Assembly: GCF_900497805.2 (NCBI RefSeq)
Contig: NW_020954562.1
Span: forward strand, 25,674,375-25,738,374
Length of the DNA stretch: 64,000 nt
Direction: 5' to 3'
Source of the DNA: Vombatus ursinus
Lineage: Eukaryota > Chordata > Mammalia > Diprotodontia > Vombatidae
In this document: positions 1-11,261 of the stretch, piece after piece
Position numbering within the stretch: the stretch's first letter is position 1
Layout: the number at the start of each line of letters is the position of its first letter
Notes under the pieces: model-generated
Database searches by the model: none
The model's input: only the letters and a program-made list of their open reading frames with translations
What the model was told of the DNA's origin: nothing
Translations under genes and position numbers: made by a program

Positions 1-165
1 CTTCTTTTATCTATAAAATGGGTATAAAAAGTGTGATAAAAATCACACATCACAGCATTGTTGTGGGGAGTAAACCTAATAATTATATATTTGAATGTGT
101 GTGCACTGTGTGTATGTGAAGCACTTTGAAAATCTGAAAGATCTATACAAATGTTAATTATTGTT
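1..165 (+). mobile_element. tRNA-derived CORE-SINE, 3' part
   Basis: Only the 3' body is inside the window. It has the usual order: an 'aaaatgggtataa' block, a 'ttgttgtggggag' block, then 'agcactttgaaaatctgaaag' and 'acaaatgttaattatt'. The 5' tRNA-like promoter lies left of the window edge. It matches the MIR/Mar1-style SINEs found throughout this sequence; the exact subfamily is not resolved. Confidence 0.75.
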
Positions 166-654
166 AACATTTGGGGTAAGGTATTATTATATTCCATGAA
201 TTCTTCATTGAAATAGAAATAGCATTCAATTGAGGCTAGCAGTTAGAGAAGAACCTTTTCTTTTGAGAGGTAGAGTAAGCATTACATATGCAGAAAGAGA
301 AAGCTAAAAGGACTGATGAATATCCATGTCAACCCCTATATTTAGCCTTATCTTTTATGCTAGATTGATGCATATGTAAGAAGTTATAGCTTCCTTTTTT
401 TTCCAATTCAGTATAAAACTTCACAGCTCCTAGAATCTGTGAACTTAGTGGGACTGGGCTGCTGTTCTGGAAAGAGCTGACCTTCTAGGAGCAGTTACAA
501 ATGCAGAGCCATTTTCCAGGGACACAAAAGAATGGGGACCCAGCGGTAGCAGTAAGTTCAAGTAAAGATATTCACATCTTTCTGTATCTTTCCTGTAAAA
601 GTACATCTACATGGTGGCTACAATGCTAAGTAAATTATACTATTAGACCAAATC

Positions 655-775
655 CAGGGGAATGTAAACTTCTAGAGGACAATGACTATTTCATTTTTTA
701 ATTGGTTCACCAGCTTTTTGAACTAAGTTCATGGCACACAGTCAGTGATTAATAAATGTCTGTGTAGCCTAGATT
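655..775 (+). mobile_element. L2 LINE 3' tail
   Basis: The order 'aatgtaaacttctagaggacaatgactatttc' (read in parts), 'catggcacacagtcagtg' and 'attaataaatgtctgtg' matches the L2 3' end, whose consensus runs 'agctccttgagggcagggactg' to 'cttaataaatgtttgttg'. It is old and diverged, with no coding potential. Confidence 0.6.
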
Positions 776-1814
776 GTAATGGATTAAACTTGGTGTGAGG
801 CTTTGCTGAAGTTTCTTAAAATCCCAAACTTGAGCATCTCATAGGTCATTAGCAAAAAAACATGTTTAATCATTCCAATTGAACTGTACTATATACATAT
901 TAAATCTTATTATGCAAAATATTCCAACCTTAATCCATTACCCTTAATTTTTTTAATTCATAAAAAGAATGAGTATTTGCCTTTTTAAGATGTTTGTGAA
1001 AATACTTTACTTTCCTTCAATTTTAATGGATTGAGGACACCCTACCATAATGAAAAATAAAGACCTCACCAGGCCAAAGCAGAGGAACTCAGAGATAGAG
1101 AAACTGATTGGAGAGGTAGAAGAGGTCTGCATCACAAGAAGGTCATCCTGAATATGAGGATAAAAAGCCCAAGGCAGAGTCCCTGCAGTGTTTGCTGAAA
1201 TAAAGTAAAATAATTCAAAATAATAAGTGGATTGTTTGAAAAGAGAGGCAGTGACTCATCCTCTTATATAGCTAAAGCCGTACCTCCAATGCTATTCTGT
1301 GTTCTAATATATTGTTCTACCTAAATAATACAATATTTAGACAAAATGTTCAACTGAAGGTAGAAAGTAATTATAGGTGGAGAAATTGATGCCCAGCCTA
1401 AGGTATTCCTCACTTCATTATACTGTATAATAGCACTACCTTAAAGGTTGAGCTTCATCATTATTCTGAATAGAGGACACATGCTTTTCTCTTTTCTGTT
1501 AATAACAATCTATCAGTGGATCGCAATAATTCTTGATGGATTGCATGCCTCTTGCTGGTTAAGCCACTTGATGAAAATACATGTAGCATCTATTGTGTTC
1601 TGCGTGTTTAGAAGACTAAATTATAATGCTGGATTGAACTACTGAATTGAGCCAAAGAGCATTATGGCAATAAACATACTCTTAGATTTAGAATTAGTAC
1701 TTGGAAACACTTGGGATTTTTCTACCTTCTTTCATTTGCAAAAAGAGCTTAGGGTATTTAGTTCAAATAAAAGTTTTCTTACTGTTTGGAGTGAAATAGC
1801 ACTTTGCTAACATC
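776..1814. other. unclassified AT-rich stretch
   Basis: I see no gene and no repeat I can name. A 65-codon open frame at 1448-1645 has no recognisable domain and is of chance length for AT-rich DNA. Confidence 0.5.
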
Positions 1815-2013
1815 TCACAAATTAGACTCATAGAAGTAGAGCTGATATGGACCATAGAGGCTAATCTTCTTATTTTACAGATAAAGAAACTGAGGCCCAA
1901 AGAGTTTGTCACTTAACTATGGTTACACAGGTACTAATTGGCCTAACTGGAATTGGCACCTAAGTTCTCTGACTCTAAATGCAGTGCTCTATCAACTATA
2001 CTATGTGATGTTA
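1815..2013 (-). mobile_element. MIR-type SINE
   Basis: On the plus strand it reads 'agagctgatatggaccatag', 'ttttacagataaagaaactg', 'gcccaaagag' and 'gcagtgctctatcaac', which is the reverse complement of a MIR-type SINE. The tRNA-like head is therefore at the right end. It is of near full length and moderately diverged. Confidence 0.8.
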
Positions 2014-2824
2014 TCCTTTGAGAGAGTGAAAACTGGTATGGTGTTCAAGTGAATATCTGTAACTCATCAAATAAGTTTCTAGTGAGTTGAATTGACCCCC
2101 AATATTACAATTATGAGATATTAGGCAATATTGTTACATATAATGAAGTGAACATATGTAGATAGAAGTCATGGTCCTCTACTAAGCTGTCATGAGAGGA
2201 TCTTAGTGGATACTCAGGACAGCATGAGAAGTCAGAACTACCTCCTAACAGAGAGAGTTTCAAGCTAAGAAGGGTCAAGATTGTATACTAATACATACAA
2301 TATAATACAATAATCTCAATTAATACAATAATATCAATTTAAGGGGATAATGTGGAGAAAGGGCAAAGGGGAAGTATGATGTGAAGATTCATGATATTCA
2401 TGATATAATATTGGTAAACTGCTCTTAACATCTTAAAAAGAATGAGTAATTTAATGGCAAACTTGGAAAGTACATAACCTAGATAAAAAAAATGGATTTC
2501 TGAATAACTGAATTGACTTTATCAAATAACCAATGGGTTTTTCCCCAGAAGTTTCCCACTAATCGCCCTCATCATCAGAAGTGCCCACAACCAAGAATAA
2601 TGAAAATTTTGGGAAAAAAAAAACTCCACCCAACTTTGTTCAATTTCAGCTAGAATTACGCATTAGCTTTTAGCATCCTGGAACAGATTGGGATCTCTGT
2701 AGCTAGTTGCCTGCCAAATCTAACTTGCTTTTCCCCCTTTGCAGCATCTCCTGAATGTGCCAGATACTCGTTATTCCTAAAGACATGACTTAGTCCAAGC
2801 CAGAATATCACTCTCCTGAATTAA
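2014..2824. other. unclassified stretch
   Basis: No gene or confident repeat is seen. A short run of 'aatacaata'-like repeats lies near 2290-2340 and is simple AT-rich sequence. Confidence 0.45.
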
Positions 2825-3650
2825 ATTACAACTTCACATCCATCACCTTCTGTCCACTTACACAGTCATCACACTAGTTCATCATTTGGGTCCTCAACAT
2901 CTCTTGTCTGGACTTGTAATAGCTTCTTCATGGGGTTCTCTTTTCTACTCTATCTTCCAAAGAGTTAGCAAAATGACCTTCCTCAGACACAAGTATGACC
3001 ATCCACCTCTCTTGTTCAAAAGTCTTCAGTGGCTTCCAATTGTTTAAATGGTAAAAATACAAACTGATCAACCATTTAATGACTCAGGGCATTTAAGTTT
3101 CTCCACAGACTAGCCTTCACCTACCTTTCTAGACTTTTTTTCAATGTTTCTCCCCTTCTGATTTTAAGTAAAGTAGACTAGTAGCCATTCTTCAAATTTG
3201 AAATTTTATTTCTTGGCTATGTACACTTGAACATAAATCTTATTCTGGGGATATACCTCTTCAGCTCCTCTCAGAAAATTTATTTTCCTTCAAGTTGCTT
3301 CTTCTGAGAAGTCTCCCTTCCTTTCCTTTTTATTAAATAACTTATTTGTTAATGTCTTCATGTCCTCAAATTATCTTGTATTTATTCAATATATATCTAT
3401 TTATTTCTCTATCTACCTATCACTATATCTCCATTTTTCTTTCTACCCATCTCTATCTCTCTATCTATCTCTCTTTATCTATCTATTGCTGTCTCTCTAT
3501 ATCAGGGTGTTATTCTCCTTGCCCTCAGTAGACTGGAAGTTGTTTGAAGGTGGGGACTGTTTAATTTTTTGTTTTTGTGTCCTAAGGAATGAGGGTAGCA
3601 CCTCAAACAAATTAGGTTCTACTTAATGAATGTTGGTTAAACTGAATTGA
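2825..3650 (+). mobile_element. L2 LINE, 3' third including the tail
   Basis: It carries successive L2 landmarks: 'tggacttgtaatagcttc', 'tgaccttcctcagacacaag', 'gtcttcagtggcttcc', 'tagccttcacctacctttc', then the tail 'aagttgtttgaaggtgggga' and 'aatgaatgttgg' ending in 'aactgaattgaata'. The copy is old, broken by many indels and interrupted by a TCTA microsatellite. Only the part downstream of the reverse transcriptase remains. Confidence 0.75.
3385..3503. repeat. imperfect (TCTA/TCTC)n microsatellite
   Basis: A pyrimidine-rich run of ctat, ctct and atct units lies inside the L2 copy. Short open frames over it encode only S/Y/L-rich artefacts. Confidence 0.85.
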
Positions 3651-4005
3651 ATAGCCCTACATTCATTCCTTAATACCATTACTAAATTATGCTTTGCAGT
3701 CTTTGCCTTTACCATGCCCCAGTCCTTTTCTCAGGGGCTACAGTGGATTCTAATTACACTCCATTTCTAGGGATACAGCCTAAAATAAAATTGTTTTGTT
3801 TTGTTTTGATTTGTTTGAGTGCCAAATCACACTGACTCATATTGAGTTTATTCAGTCCATTAAAACTATCTATAGTCTTTTTCTTGTCAAGCCTTACTTT
3901 GCCCAGGCAATTTGTACCATTAATTTTATGAACCCAAGTACAACACTCTACTATTATTAATACTAGCTAACATTTATATAGTGCTTTATGGCTCACAAAG
4001 TGAAA

Positions 4006-4061
4006 TATATATGTATGTATGTATACATATGTGTGTATATATATATATATGTGTATGTATA
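4006..4061. repeat. (TATG)n/(TA)n microsatellite
   Basis: Alternating tatg and ta units sit inside the 3' body of the minus-strand SINE. It is potentially unstable in length. Confidence 0.85.
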
Positions 4062-4217
4062 AATGTAGTGCACTTACATATATAATCTTATTTGCTCCTC
4101 ACAACAAACCTGTAAAGGAAGTGTTACAGGAATTATTATCCCCATTTTACTGATAAAGAAACTGAGGCTCAGAAAGGTCAGCTGGCTAAGAGGTAAGAGG
4201 CAGTTACAGCTAGCAAG

Positions 4218-4466
4218 GCAGGTGTTGGCACAGTAGATAGAGCACTAGAACTAGAGTCAGGAGGACCTCAGATCAAATTCAGCCTCAGACACGTACTAGC
4301 TCTGTGACCATGACTAAGTCACAACCTCAATTTCCTCAATTATAAAATGGAGATAATAATACTGACTAACTGGCAGGGTTGTTCAGAGGATCAAATGAGA
4401 TGATATTTGTAAAAAGTCCTTAGCACAGTGACTAACACATAGTAGGCACAATGTAAATGCTTATTT
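4218..4466 (+). mobile_element. Mar1/MIR-like SINE, near full length
   Basis: It has the head 'ggcacagtagatagagcac', then 'ctagagtcaggaggacctc', 'cagcctcagacacgtact', 'tctgtgaccatgactaag', 'ttataaaatggagataat' and the tail 'cacatagtaggcacaatg'. The A- and B-box-like tRNA promoter region is present. It is inserted into an older minus-strand SINE; no clean target-site duplication was found. Confidence 0.8.
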
Positions 4467-5165
4467 TCCACCCTCACTCCTACAGACAGGCAAGATTTGA
4501 ACCTAGGCATCTCCTGATTCCAAGTCCAGCCCCCCTCCCTTTTTTTTCCTATTTCACCACATTTACCTTCCATTCCTATTCATTCCTATTAAATTTCCTC
4601 TTATTAGATTATATTCATTGCTCTAGCACGTCAAGATCTTTTTGGATCTAATTTTGTCATCCAATATGTTATCACTCCCAGCTTTATGCCTTCTGCAAAT
4701 GTGAAAAGCACACCATTTGTTTTCATCCAGATCGTTGATTTTTTTTTTACAATGGAGAGCAGGACTGAGGATGGAGTGCTTCCTTCAAGTTGATCCTAAT
4801 CTCAACAAGTTCCAAATCCACCTAGCTTTATTACTACCCAACCCACATATTTCCATATTATCTACAAGCAAACTGTGAAAGATTCTTTCACATACCTTGC
4901 TGAAATCTAAGTATACTATATTTATAGCACTAACCTGATCTGCCAATTGGAGTAGACTTGTCAAAAAAGGAAATGAGATTTAACCTTGGCATGACTTCTA
5001 TTCAATGAACCCATGTTTTCTCTTAGTGATTACTGCTTCCTCTTCCAAGCATTCACAAGCCTTCCATTTAATAACCTCTTAGAGAATTTTGTCTGGGATG
5101 AACATCAGAATTAAAGACTGAAGTTTTTAGAATTCACTTTCTTCCTCTTTCAGAAAATAAGGATG

Positions 5166-5429
5166 TTTTCCTATTGCTAGTCCTTTAGGACCAGGTCTGT
5201 CTTTCACAATTCCTCAAAGATCTTTGTTGGCAGGGACTGTGTATATGTTTAACTTGATCCTTATAATGCCTAGACCAGCACTGTAGCAGAAAGAGTGCAA
5301 GGTCTTTGTTGGCAGAAAGCTTGTATATTTAGCTTGTTTTATAAAATGCCTAGCACAGCACTAAATGCAAATAGAGGCTTGTAATAAATGCTTCTGGATT
5401 GATGACTATAAACTTGGCTCTCTCCTGAC
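5166..5429 (+). mobile_element. L2 3' tail with an internal tandem copy
   Basis: Two consecutive units begin 'agatctttgttggcagg' (5218) and 'aggtctttgttggcag' (5300). Each is followed by a 'tgcctag..cagcact' block, and the second ends in 'gtaataaatgcttctgg'. This is an L2 tail in which about 80 bp was duplicated in tandem. Sequence left of 5215 is uncertain. Confidence 0.55.
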
Positions 5430-6065
5430 ATAAATTTGTGTTGTGGAAATTGCACTGGTATGTAAGTCAGGAGACCTGGGTTCTAATCACAGTGCTAGAA
5501 CACAGGGAGGGAAGAATTTCCTGCATAGAATGTTGTAGTTAGAGTCAGAAGAAACCTGGATTTAAATTCCACCTCTGAACACTTATTCTTTGTGACTATG
5601 GGGTATTTCACATTTCCTACACTCAGTTTCCTCATATTAATAAAGAGGATGATTAAGCATTTGTTTAAAAAAAAAAACTCAAGGTCGTTGTGAAGGTCCA
5701 TTGTGATGCTATATATAAAACATTGTGCAAACCTAAAAGTATCATCAATCCTAGTTTTCTCAGTAACCAGCTATGTGACCATGACAATTCATTTCATCTT
5801 TTGACACCTCAGTTTCTTCATCTGTAAATAAGGAGCAAAATAATACCTAGAGTATCCAATACACAGGATTGTTGTGAGGCTCAAACACGATACTCTATGT
5901 AAAACATTTGCGAAACTTAAAATACTATTTAGCCCCAGTTCTACCTTAATCAGCTGTGTGAACTTAAAAAGTCACTAAACTTTTCTGGGCCTCAGTTTCC
6001 CTACTTTTAAAATGAAAGCTCAATACCAGGTAATCTCTAATGCCCTTCCAATTCTATGATTCTGT
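5430..6065 (+). mobile_element. string of partial SINEs, same orientation
   Basis: At least three SINE-like blocks follow one another: a head fragment at about 5435-5500; a fuller unit at 5515-5750 with 'cagtttcctcatattaata'; and partial units at 5760-5935 ('agctatgtgaccatgac', 'cagtttcttcatctg') and 5936-6065 ('agctgtgtgaacttaaa', 'cagtttccctacttt', 'tgcccttccaattctatg'). The last two lack the tRNA-like head. All are diverged MIR/Mar1-like sequence. Confidence 0.7.
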
Positions 6066-6555
6066 GTTCCATCATTTATATTCTATTTCCTAGAAACCAA
6101 TTTCTTTTTCTGTCTCTTTTTCTCCTCTTTCTTCTGCCTTATGCTCTCCCCCAGGGGCTCATGGAGACTTAGGAGTCATGGACTTACTCTGCTGGACTAC
6201 TCTAAGAGTATAAAGAGTTCATCACTGAAGCTTTCAATTCTAGAAGGGGGCTACATTTGACACAGAGGTGCATTTTTAATTTCAAATACTGAAGTTCAGT
6301 AAGATTCAGAACTTCTCTATTAGTTTCTGAGTACTGACATTTTCCTCTCTTCAGTTACAGTGATTTACAGAGCTGTAACTTAATAACAAAAACGTTCTTC
6401 AGCTTGAAAGTTAGCATGCTAATTATCAACCACTGCCCTTGATTACATCTGAAATACTTTTAAAAGAATTGAGTCTTTTTAAAACTAGTTTGCAGTGATA
6501 AGAAAAAGTGAGAAGCGGAAGGAAACGGGGGGGAGGGTGGAAAGAGGAAGAAAGG
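6066..6555. other. unclassified stretch
   Basis: No gene or nameable repeat is seen before the GGAA microsatellite. Confidence 0.45.
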
Positions 6556-6637
6556 AAAGAAGGAAGGAAGGAAGGAAGGAAGGAAGGAAGGAAGGAAGGA
6601 AGGAAGGAAGGAAGGAAGGAAGGAAGGAAGGAAGGAA
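6556..6637. repeat. (GGAA)n microsatellite, about 20 units
   Basis: A nearly pure run of ggaa/gaag units of about 82 bp. Open frames crossing it encode repeated FLPS or KEGR and are artefacts. GGAA arrays can bind ETS-family factors in other genomes; here that is only a possibility. Confidence 0.95.
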
Positions 6638-7214
6638 AAACTGAGTACTTGGCGTGTGCTATTATCAAAAATCAGCTCCTGGTTCCAAATGAAATGGATG
6701 TATGCATCCTTTAAGCCTGTTAGACGATCTACATCCCTAGCTATTATAAAAAAAGCCACCTAAAGGATCTGTCTTCACTTTTTCAAATGAATAATAATTT
6801 AAATGATATGCCAATCTTCAAAGTCCCTCCTATGAATAAAGGTTGATCAATTTTCATTTTTAAAAAGCTTTACCCATTTGGGAAATGGAGCTGGGAAAAG
6901 GCAAGCCAAGTGGAAGTCAGAGCCCTGTTGCAGCAGCAAGATCCAGAGGCTTGAATAGAAAGAGGGGAAAAGATGGGTCAGAAGCAATCTGCAAAATTAA
7001 TTATGTTATGTAAAGAAGCACTCCTTGTCCTCTGAAGGCAGGAGATAGGAAAGGGGTTGGGGGCTGGAATGGAAATGAATTACATATTTTAAAAGAGGAA
7101 GCACTCCCGTGATCCTAAATGTCAGAAAGGGGGTAATCCACAACGACTACTCTCTGCAGCAACCCCCCCAACCACTCACCACACATAAGCAAACATTCAC
7201 AATCCAGAGAAGAG
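6638..7214. other. unclassified stretch
   Basis: No gene, tRNA or recognisable repeat is seen. Confidence 0.45.
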
Positions 7215-7394
7215 GTTCTAGCCTAAAGATTCTTAATCATTTTGCATATTATGGACTCCTTTGGCAGTCTGGTGAAGCCTATGGGAACTAGTCTCAAAAT
7301 AATGTTTTTAAAATGAAATATGTAGAATTACAAGTAAATTATTTATATTTAAATACAGTTACAGCTAGGGCATACATACTATAGTATATATACT

Positions 7395-7443
7395 CTGTGT
7401 GTGTGTGTATGTGTATAATACTGTGTGTGTGTGTGTGTGTGTA
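7395..7443. repeat. (GT)n microsatellite
   Basis: Interrupted dinucleotide run at the 3'-tail side of the minus-strand SINE. Confidence 0.9.
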
Positions 7444-7444
7444 T

Positions 7445-7690
7445 TTCAAATCTTTTAAGGTTTGCAAAGTGTTTCACAAATATTTTCTCATATGGACCTC
7501 CCAACAACCCTGGAGGTAGAGGCTATTATAATTTACATTCTATAGAGAAGGAAATTGAGTCAGACAGGTGTTGAGTGACTTGCCAGGGTCACACAGCTAG
7601 TAGGAGTCTGGGGCTGGATTTGAACTCAGATCTTCCTTCTTGCAGGTCCAGCATTCTATTATCCATTGTACCATCTAGCTGTTCATGTTA
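7445..7690 (-). mobile_element. Mar1/MIR-like SINE
   Basis: On the plus strand it reads 'gtttgcaaagtgtttcac', 'ggaaattgagtcagacag', 'gacttgccagggtcacac' and 'gctggatttgaactcag', ending in 'ccattgtaccatctagctg', the reverse complement of the tRNA-like head. It is nearly full length and is inserted in the hAT-type element. Confidence 0.85.
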
Positions 7691-7742
7691 GCAAAATTTT
7701 TGAAGAGCAAGCATAAGGACCCCAGATCAAAAACTACTAGTC

Positions 7743-9631
7743 TAGAATATATGGCTTAATAGACACAGTTAATGACCATTGATAAATGCTTTTTCAACCA
7801 AGATTCAGTCATCTAAGACCTGTGGGCAAGGTTTTTATTGTATTTTTTTTCCTTCCATCGTTTCCTTAACCTGTGAAGCAAAGGCATTCTAGAGAAGAGC
7901 CACGTCTCCCATAGCCAACAATAACCCTGCCTTGTTTGAACAGCACCAAGCATGTGGGTTTTGCTTGTTAGGACTAGTCCTTTGTCACATTATAAGCAGG
8001 TCTTAGATTTCATTCTTTCCATGCTCAAAAATATTAATTAAATCCATTTCTTAGAATTGTGGATATTGGTGGATATGACAGGCAGCTGCTGAATAAAGTT
8101 CATTAAGAGTCTTAAGAGCTCAGTCTCAGGCTGCCTTGGTGACTAATTAAATACCAGACCTTATTGGCAACACTGCAGGGATCCACACAAGTGGACTTGG
8201 TGAAAACTTTAATTTCCAGTGGTGATGGATCCAAAATCCCCTCTGTTCTCCTTATAGCAATAATAAAATCCATTTTTTTTCTTTTTTAAAGAAATACAAT
8301 GAAAAATCACTTATGCACAGCATATAGAGACAAAGATGTACATATTTCGGTATCACTTTTAAGATGCAAATCAGTTTCAACCCACCTTATTTTAAAGGGA
8401 GGGAGTAGACATACAATCTATAGTGGTATGTAATTTGTGGGGGGTTCCCAAAAATGTCAAAATGTATTGCTGTATTCTCCCTTTTTGCCTCAGATTCATT
8501 CACACAAACAGTGGATTGTGTTATCAGAGTTGACCTTACCCATAAGTGCAGGGAATACTGACCTGTTATTTCTTGTGAGATCGCATCAGCAACGTGTCCC
8601 ATATTTTCTGAGCTTGGTCTAGGGATGACCTTTCAACTTTGGACTTCCTAGGTAAAACATCTGTCCCAAGAGACCTTGTAAAGGCTAACCAAGTTCTAAG
8701 ACTAGAAATCTTTGTTCTGGGTAGAAGCTGTCTTCCAGGATAAAGGGTAAACAGTACCACTGACACCAGTTTTTGACACTTTGGTTTTTTTTTTTTAAAT
8801 ATCTTCAAGCTAGACTGTGAACTCTCCTTAACTTGGACACTTTAGGCTACACTCCAAAAGCCTATACCTTAATTTAAGTAAGAGGGGAGCATGGGTGGAG
8901 GTGGGAAGCTACTGAGACAGAAATCTCCTTGTGAAAGGAGCTACATGCAAAACAGTTAACTCAAATGCCAAGTAACAAAGTCTGTACATTTATAAGCCAT
9001 TCATTAAAGGAGAGGGTTCTTCCAAAAATGGAAGCCTAAGAAATGGCGGTAGTGGAGTGGCAAGGAGTTCCTAGACAGCAGATAAAATCTGGGATGAAGC
9101 TTCTTAAACACTGACACATTCCTGGACCTAGCATCCTAGAGAGAAAGGGATCCCTAGAACCAAGTGGAAGAAATCTCCACTTGGCCAAGGAATAGTAAAA
9201 GAAGGAGTCAAAATGTGAAGGAACAAATCATGACCTTGACCTTCACTGCTATAGAGAGTCATGTGAATTCTATAGATCTGGATGATTAGAGGGGTAGAAT
9301 GCCTAGTGACCTCCAATACTTTCCCCAAGGGTAATGCCATAAATTGGGTGACTAAATAAGTTCTTTGGGGAGGTAGGGCTTTCTGAAGGTAAAGGGGTTG
9401 ATGGTTTATCAATGTCAAGTGCTTTCCCCTAATGGAGTTTCCTTGACTATGATAGTATTACATATAATTGTGAAGATAATTGTATAGGTCCCTGGGAAGA
9501 TAGAACTCCCCTGGGAGAAGGGTTGATTTTTTAGCAACTGAATGCATTCTGCAAAGGGACATAAACTCTAAGGTAGTTCTGGAAGTCTGGAAGTCTATAC
9601 AGATTGTTGTTGAGAATGGATGCAGGAAGGG
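7743..9631. other. unclassified stretch
   Basis: About 1.9 kb without a convincing gene. Open frames up to 97 codons (near 8.4-9.7 kb) have no domain, no codon pattern and no splice context that I can see. It may hold old, unrecognisable repeats. Confidence 0.4.
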
Positions 9632-10210
9632 AAAAGGACCCACAAGTACAAAAATATTTATAGCAGCTCTTTTTGTTGTGGCAAAGAATTGGAAATTGAG
9701 GGGGTATCCATCAATTGGGGAATGACTGAACAAGTTGTGGTATATGAATGTATTGTTCCATACATTTTTCTATACATTCTATAAGAATATCATTGTTTTA
9801 TAAGAAATGACGAACAGGTGGATTTCAGTGAAACCTGGAAAGACTTAAATGAACTAATGCTGAATGAAGTGAGCAGAACCAGGAGAACACTATACACAGT
9901 AACAGCAATATTGTGTGATGAAGATGAAAAATGCGATCCATTTCCAGAGAAAGAACTATGGAGTCTGAATGCAGATTGAAGCATATTATTTTCTCTTTTT
10001 GATTTGTCTTTTCTTTCCCTTTTGTTCTGATTCTTCTTTCCCAACATGACTAATGTGGAAATATGTTTAATATGATTGTACATGTATAACTTATATCAGA
10101 TTGCATGCCATCTTAGGGAATGGGGAGGAGAGAGGGAGAAAAAAAATTGGAACTCAAAATCTTATAAAAGTGAACATTGAAAACTATCATTGCATGTAAT
10201 TGGAAAAAAA
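9632..10210 (+). mobile_element. L1 LINE 3' end, 5'-truncated
   Basis: It starts within the ORF2 C-terminus ('caaaaatatttatagcagc', 'ggcaaagaattggaaattga', 'caattggggaatgactgaac', 'gagcagaaccaggagaacac'). It continues through the 3' UTR ('cattcttctttcc'-type pyrimidine run, 'atgactaatgtggaaatatg', 'attgtacatgtataac') to an A-rich end near 10210. It is the same L1 type as 37736-38880 in the other orientation. No clear target-site duplication was found. Confidence 0.85.
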
Positions 10211-10945
10211 TAGCTATTAAGTGGGGGAAAAAGATAGAAAGTGTTTGCATACTGGAGAGGCAAGGAGATGTTTTTGTTTTGTTTAGCTTTTTTTTTTGTC
10301 CTTGTATGTTTGGGAAGAATTAATGTCCATTTCTTATTCGTTGTCTGGTTAAATAAAGGATGTTTTGTATTTGAATATTGTTAGACTAAATGCTTGCATG
10401 AGACATGAATATTCCTTCATCTTTTCTTTTGAGAGGTAGTACAATTTTAAAGCCATTGAAGATCAAATTTCAAAATATTTTAAAGAGGAGAAGATTCTGA
10501 AAAGAGTGTAAAAGAGCATGGACTGTGCATTTGCAAATGTTTAGTAAGACAGCAGCCACTTCTGACACCTTTGTTACTGTCTCATCTCTATAGGAATGGT
10601 CTATGAATGCAGTCAAGGTATCCTTGAGGAAAACGTAATGAAGAGAATACATAGGCTTTCATAGACAATATTCTGTAATAGACCATCTTCACAGTTGAAC
10701 AGGGCTGACTGAGAAGTACAGAGGAATACCCTATCAATGATGGGGGTTCCCCCCCCAAGTATTTCTATTTGAAGATAATATTGTATTAGTTGCATCAATA
10801 ACCAAAATAATAAAAACTTTCTGATTGAAATCCATAGTCATTTAAAGAGTAAGACCTAGCCATCCATACAAATAAAGTAGAAGAAAAACCCGAACTACTC
10901 TGTATAGTTGGAAGTTCAACCCATTTATTTAATCAATTGGTATAG
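10211..10945. other. unclassified stretch
   Basis: No gene or recognisable repeat is seen. Short open frames on both strands look like chance. Confidence 0.45.
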
Positions 10946-11065
10946 GCATTTTCCTGGACCCTCCCCTCTTTTCTCTCTTAGTGATCTCATTAGATCCCAT
11001 GGCTTCAAATATCATCTCTATGCAAAAGATTCTCCATGTTACTATTTGTATTCTACTCTAGTCCC

Positions 11066-11261
11066 ACATCATAGAATTATATATTTAGAGCTGGAAGGGA
11101 TTTCAGAGGCCATAGAATTTGACCTCCTCATTTTAAAGATGAAGAAATTAAAGCCCAAAGAGGTAAAGTGTCTTTCTGAAAATCACACAGAGAGTGTGAC
11201 AGCAATAGTATTTGAACCCAGGTCCTTTGACAGCAGTTGGTGCTCTTTCCACGATAACATG
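11066..11261 (-). mobile_element. MIR-type SINE inside L2
   Basis: On the plus strand it reads 'tatatttagagctggaaggg', 'ttcagaggccatag', 'aaagatgaagaaattaaagc' and 'tttgaacccaggtcctttg', ending near 'ttggtgctctttccac'. This is the reverse complement of the longer MIR3/Ther1-like SINE type. Confidence 0.8.

Larger units (their letters stand above)
3955..4535 (-). mobile_element. tRNA-derived SINE split by a second SINE
   Basis: The left part has 'acatttatatagtgctttat', 'tattatccccattttactg' and 'gaaactgaggctcag'. The right part (about 4480-4535) has 'caagatttgaacctaggc' and 'gattccaagtccagc'. Together they make one minus-strand SINE whose middle is separated by the plus-strand SINE at 4218-4466. 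A TA/TG microsatellite has grown inside it. Confidence 0.7.
3825..5165 (-). mobile_element. L3/CR1-type LINE, reverse-transcriptase region to 3' part, interrupted
   Basis: Left of the SINE cluster the L3 pieces are 'gactcatattgagttta' and 'gaacccaagtacaacactc'. Right of it they are 'ttattagattatattcattg', 'tcaagatctttttggatct', 'gttccaaatccacctagc' and 'atgaacccatgttttctc'. All match the reverse complement of the L3/CR1 consensus in the expected order, so 3955-4535 is later insertion. No open reading frame survives. The family name is by recall. Confidence 0.7.
7215..7742 (+). mobile_element. hAT-type non-autonomous DNA element (MITE), interrupted
   Basis: The left end reads 'aaagattcttaatcatttt', followed by 'ctttggcagtctggtgaagc' and 'aataatgtttttaaaatg'. 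The right end reads 'ggaccccagatcaaaaac'. The same core occurs at 26159-26364, where hAT-like terminal inverted repeats are clear. A minus-strand SINE and a GT microsatellite sit between the halves. No transposase is encoded. Confidence 0.6.

Noticed and set aside
4218-4300. tRNA-like sequences at SINE heads here and elsewhere
   Set aside because: They are parts of SINEs with diverged tRNA-like promoters, followed by SINE bodies. None folds convincingly as a complete tRNA gene by eye.
6426-6759. Open frames with repeated FLPS or KEGR
   Set aside because: Translation of the (GGAA)n microsatellite.
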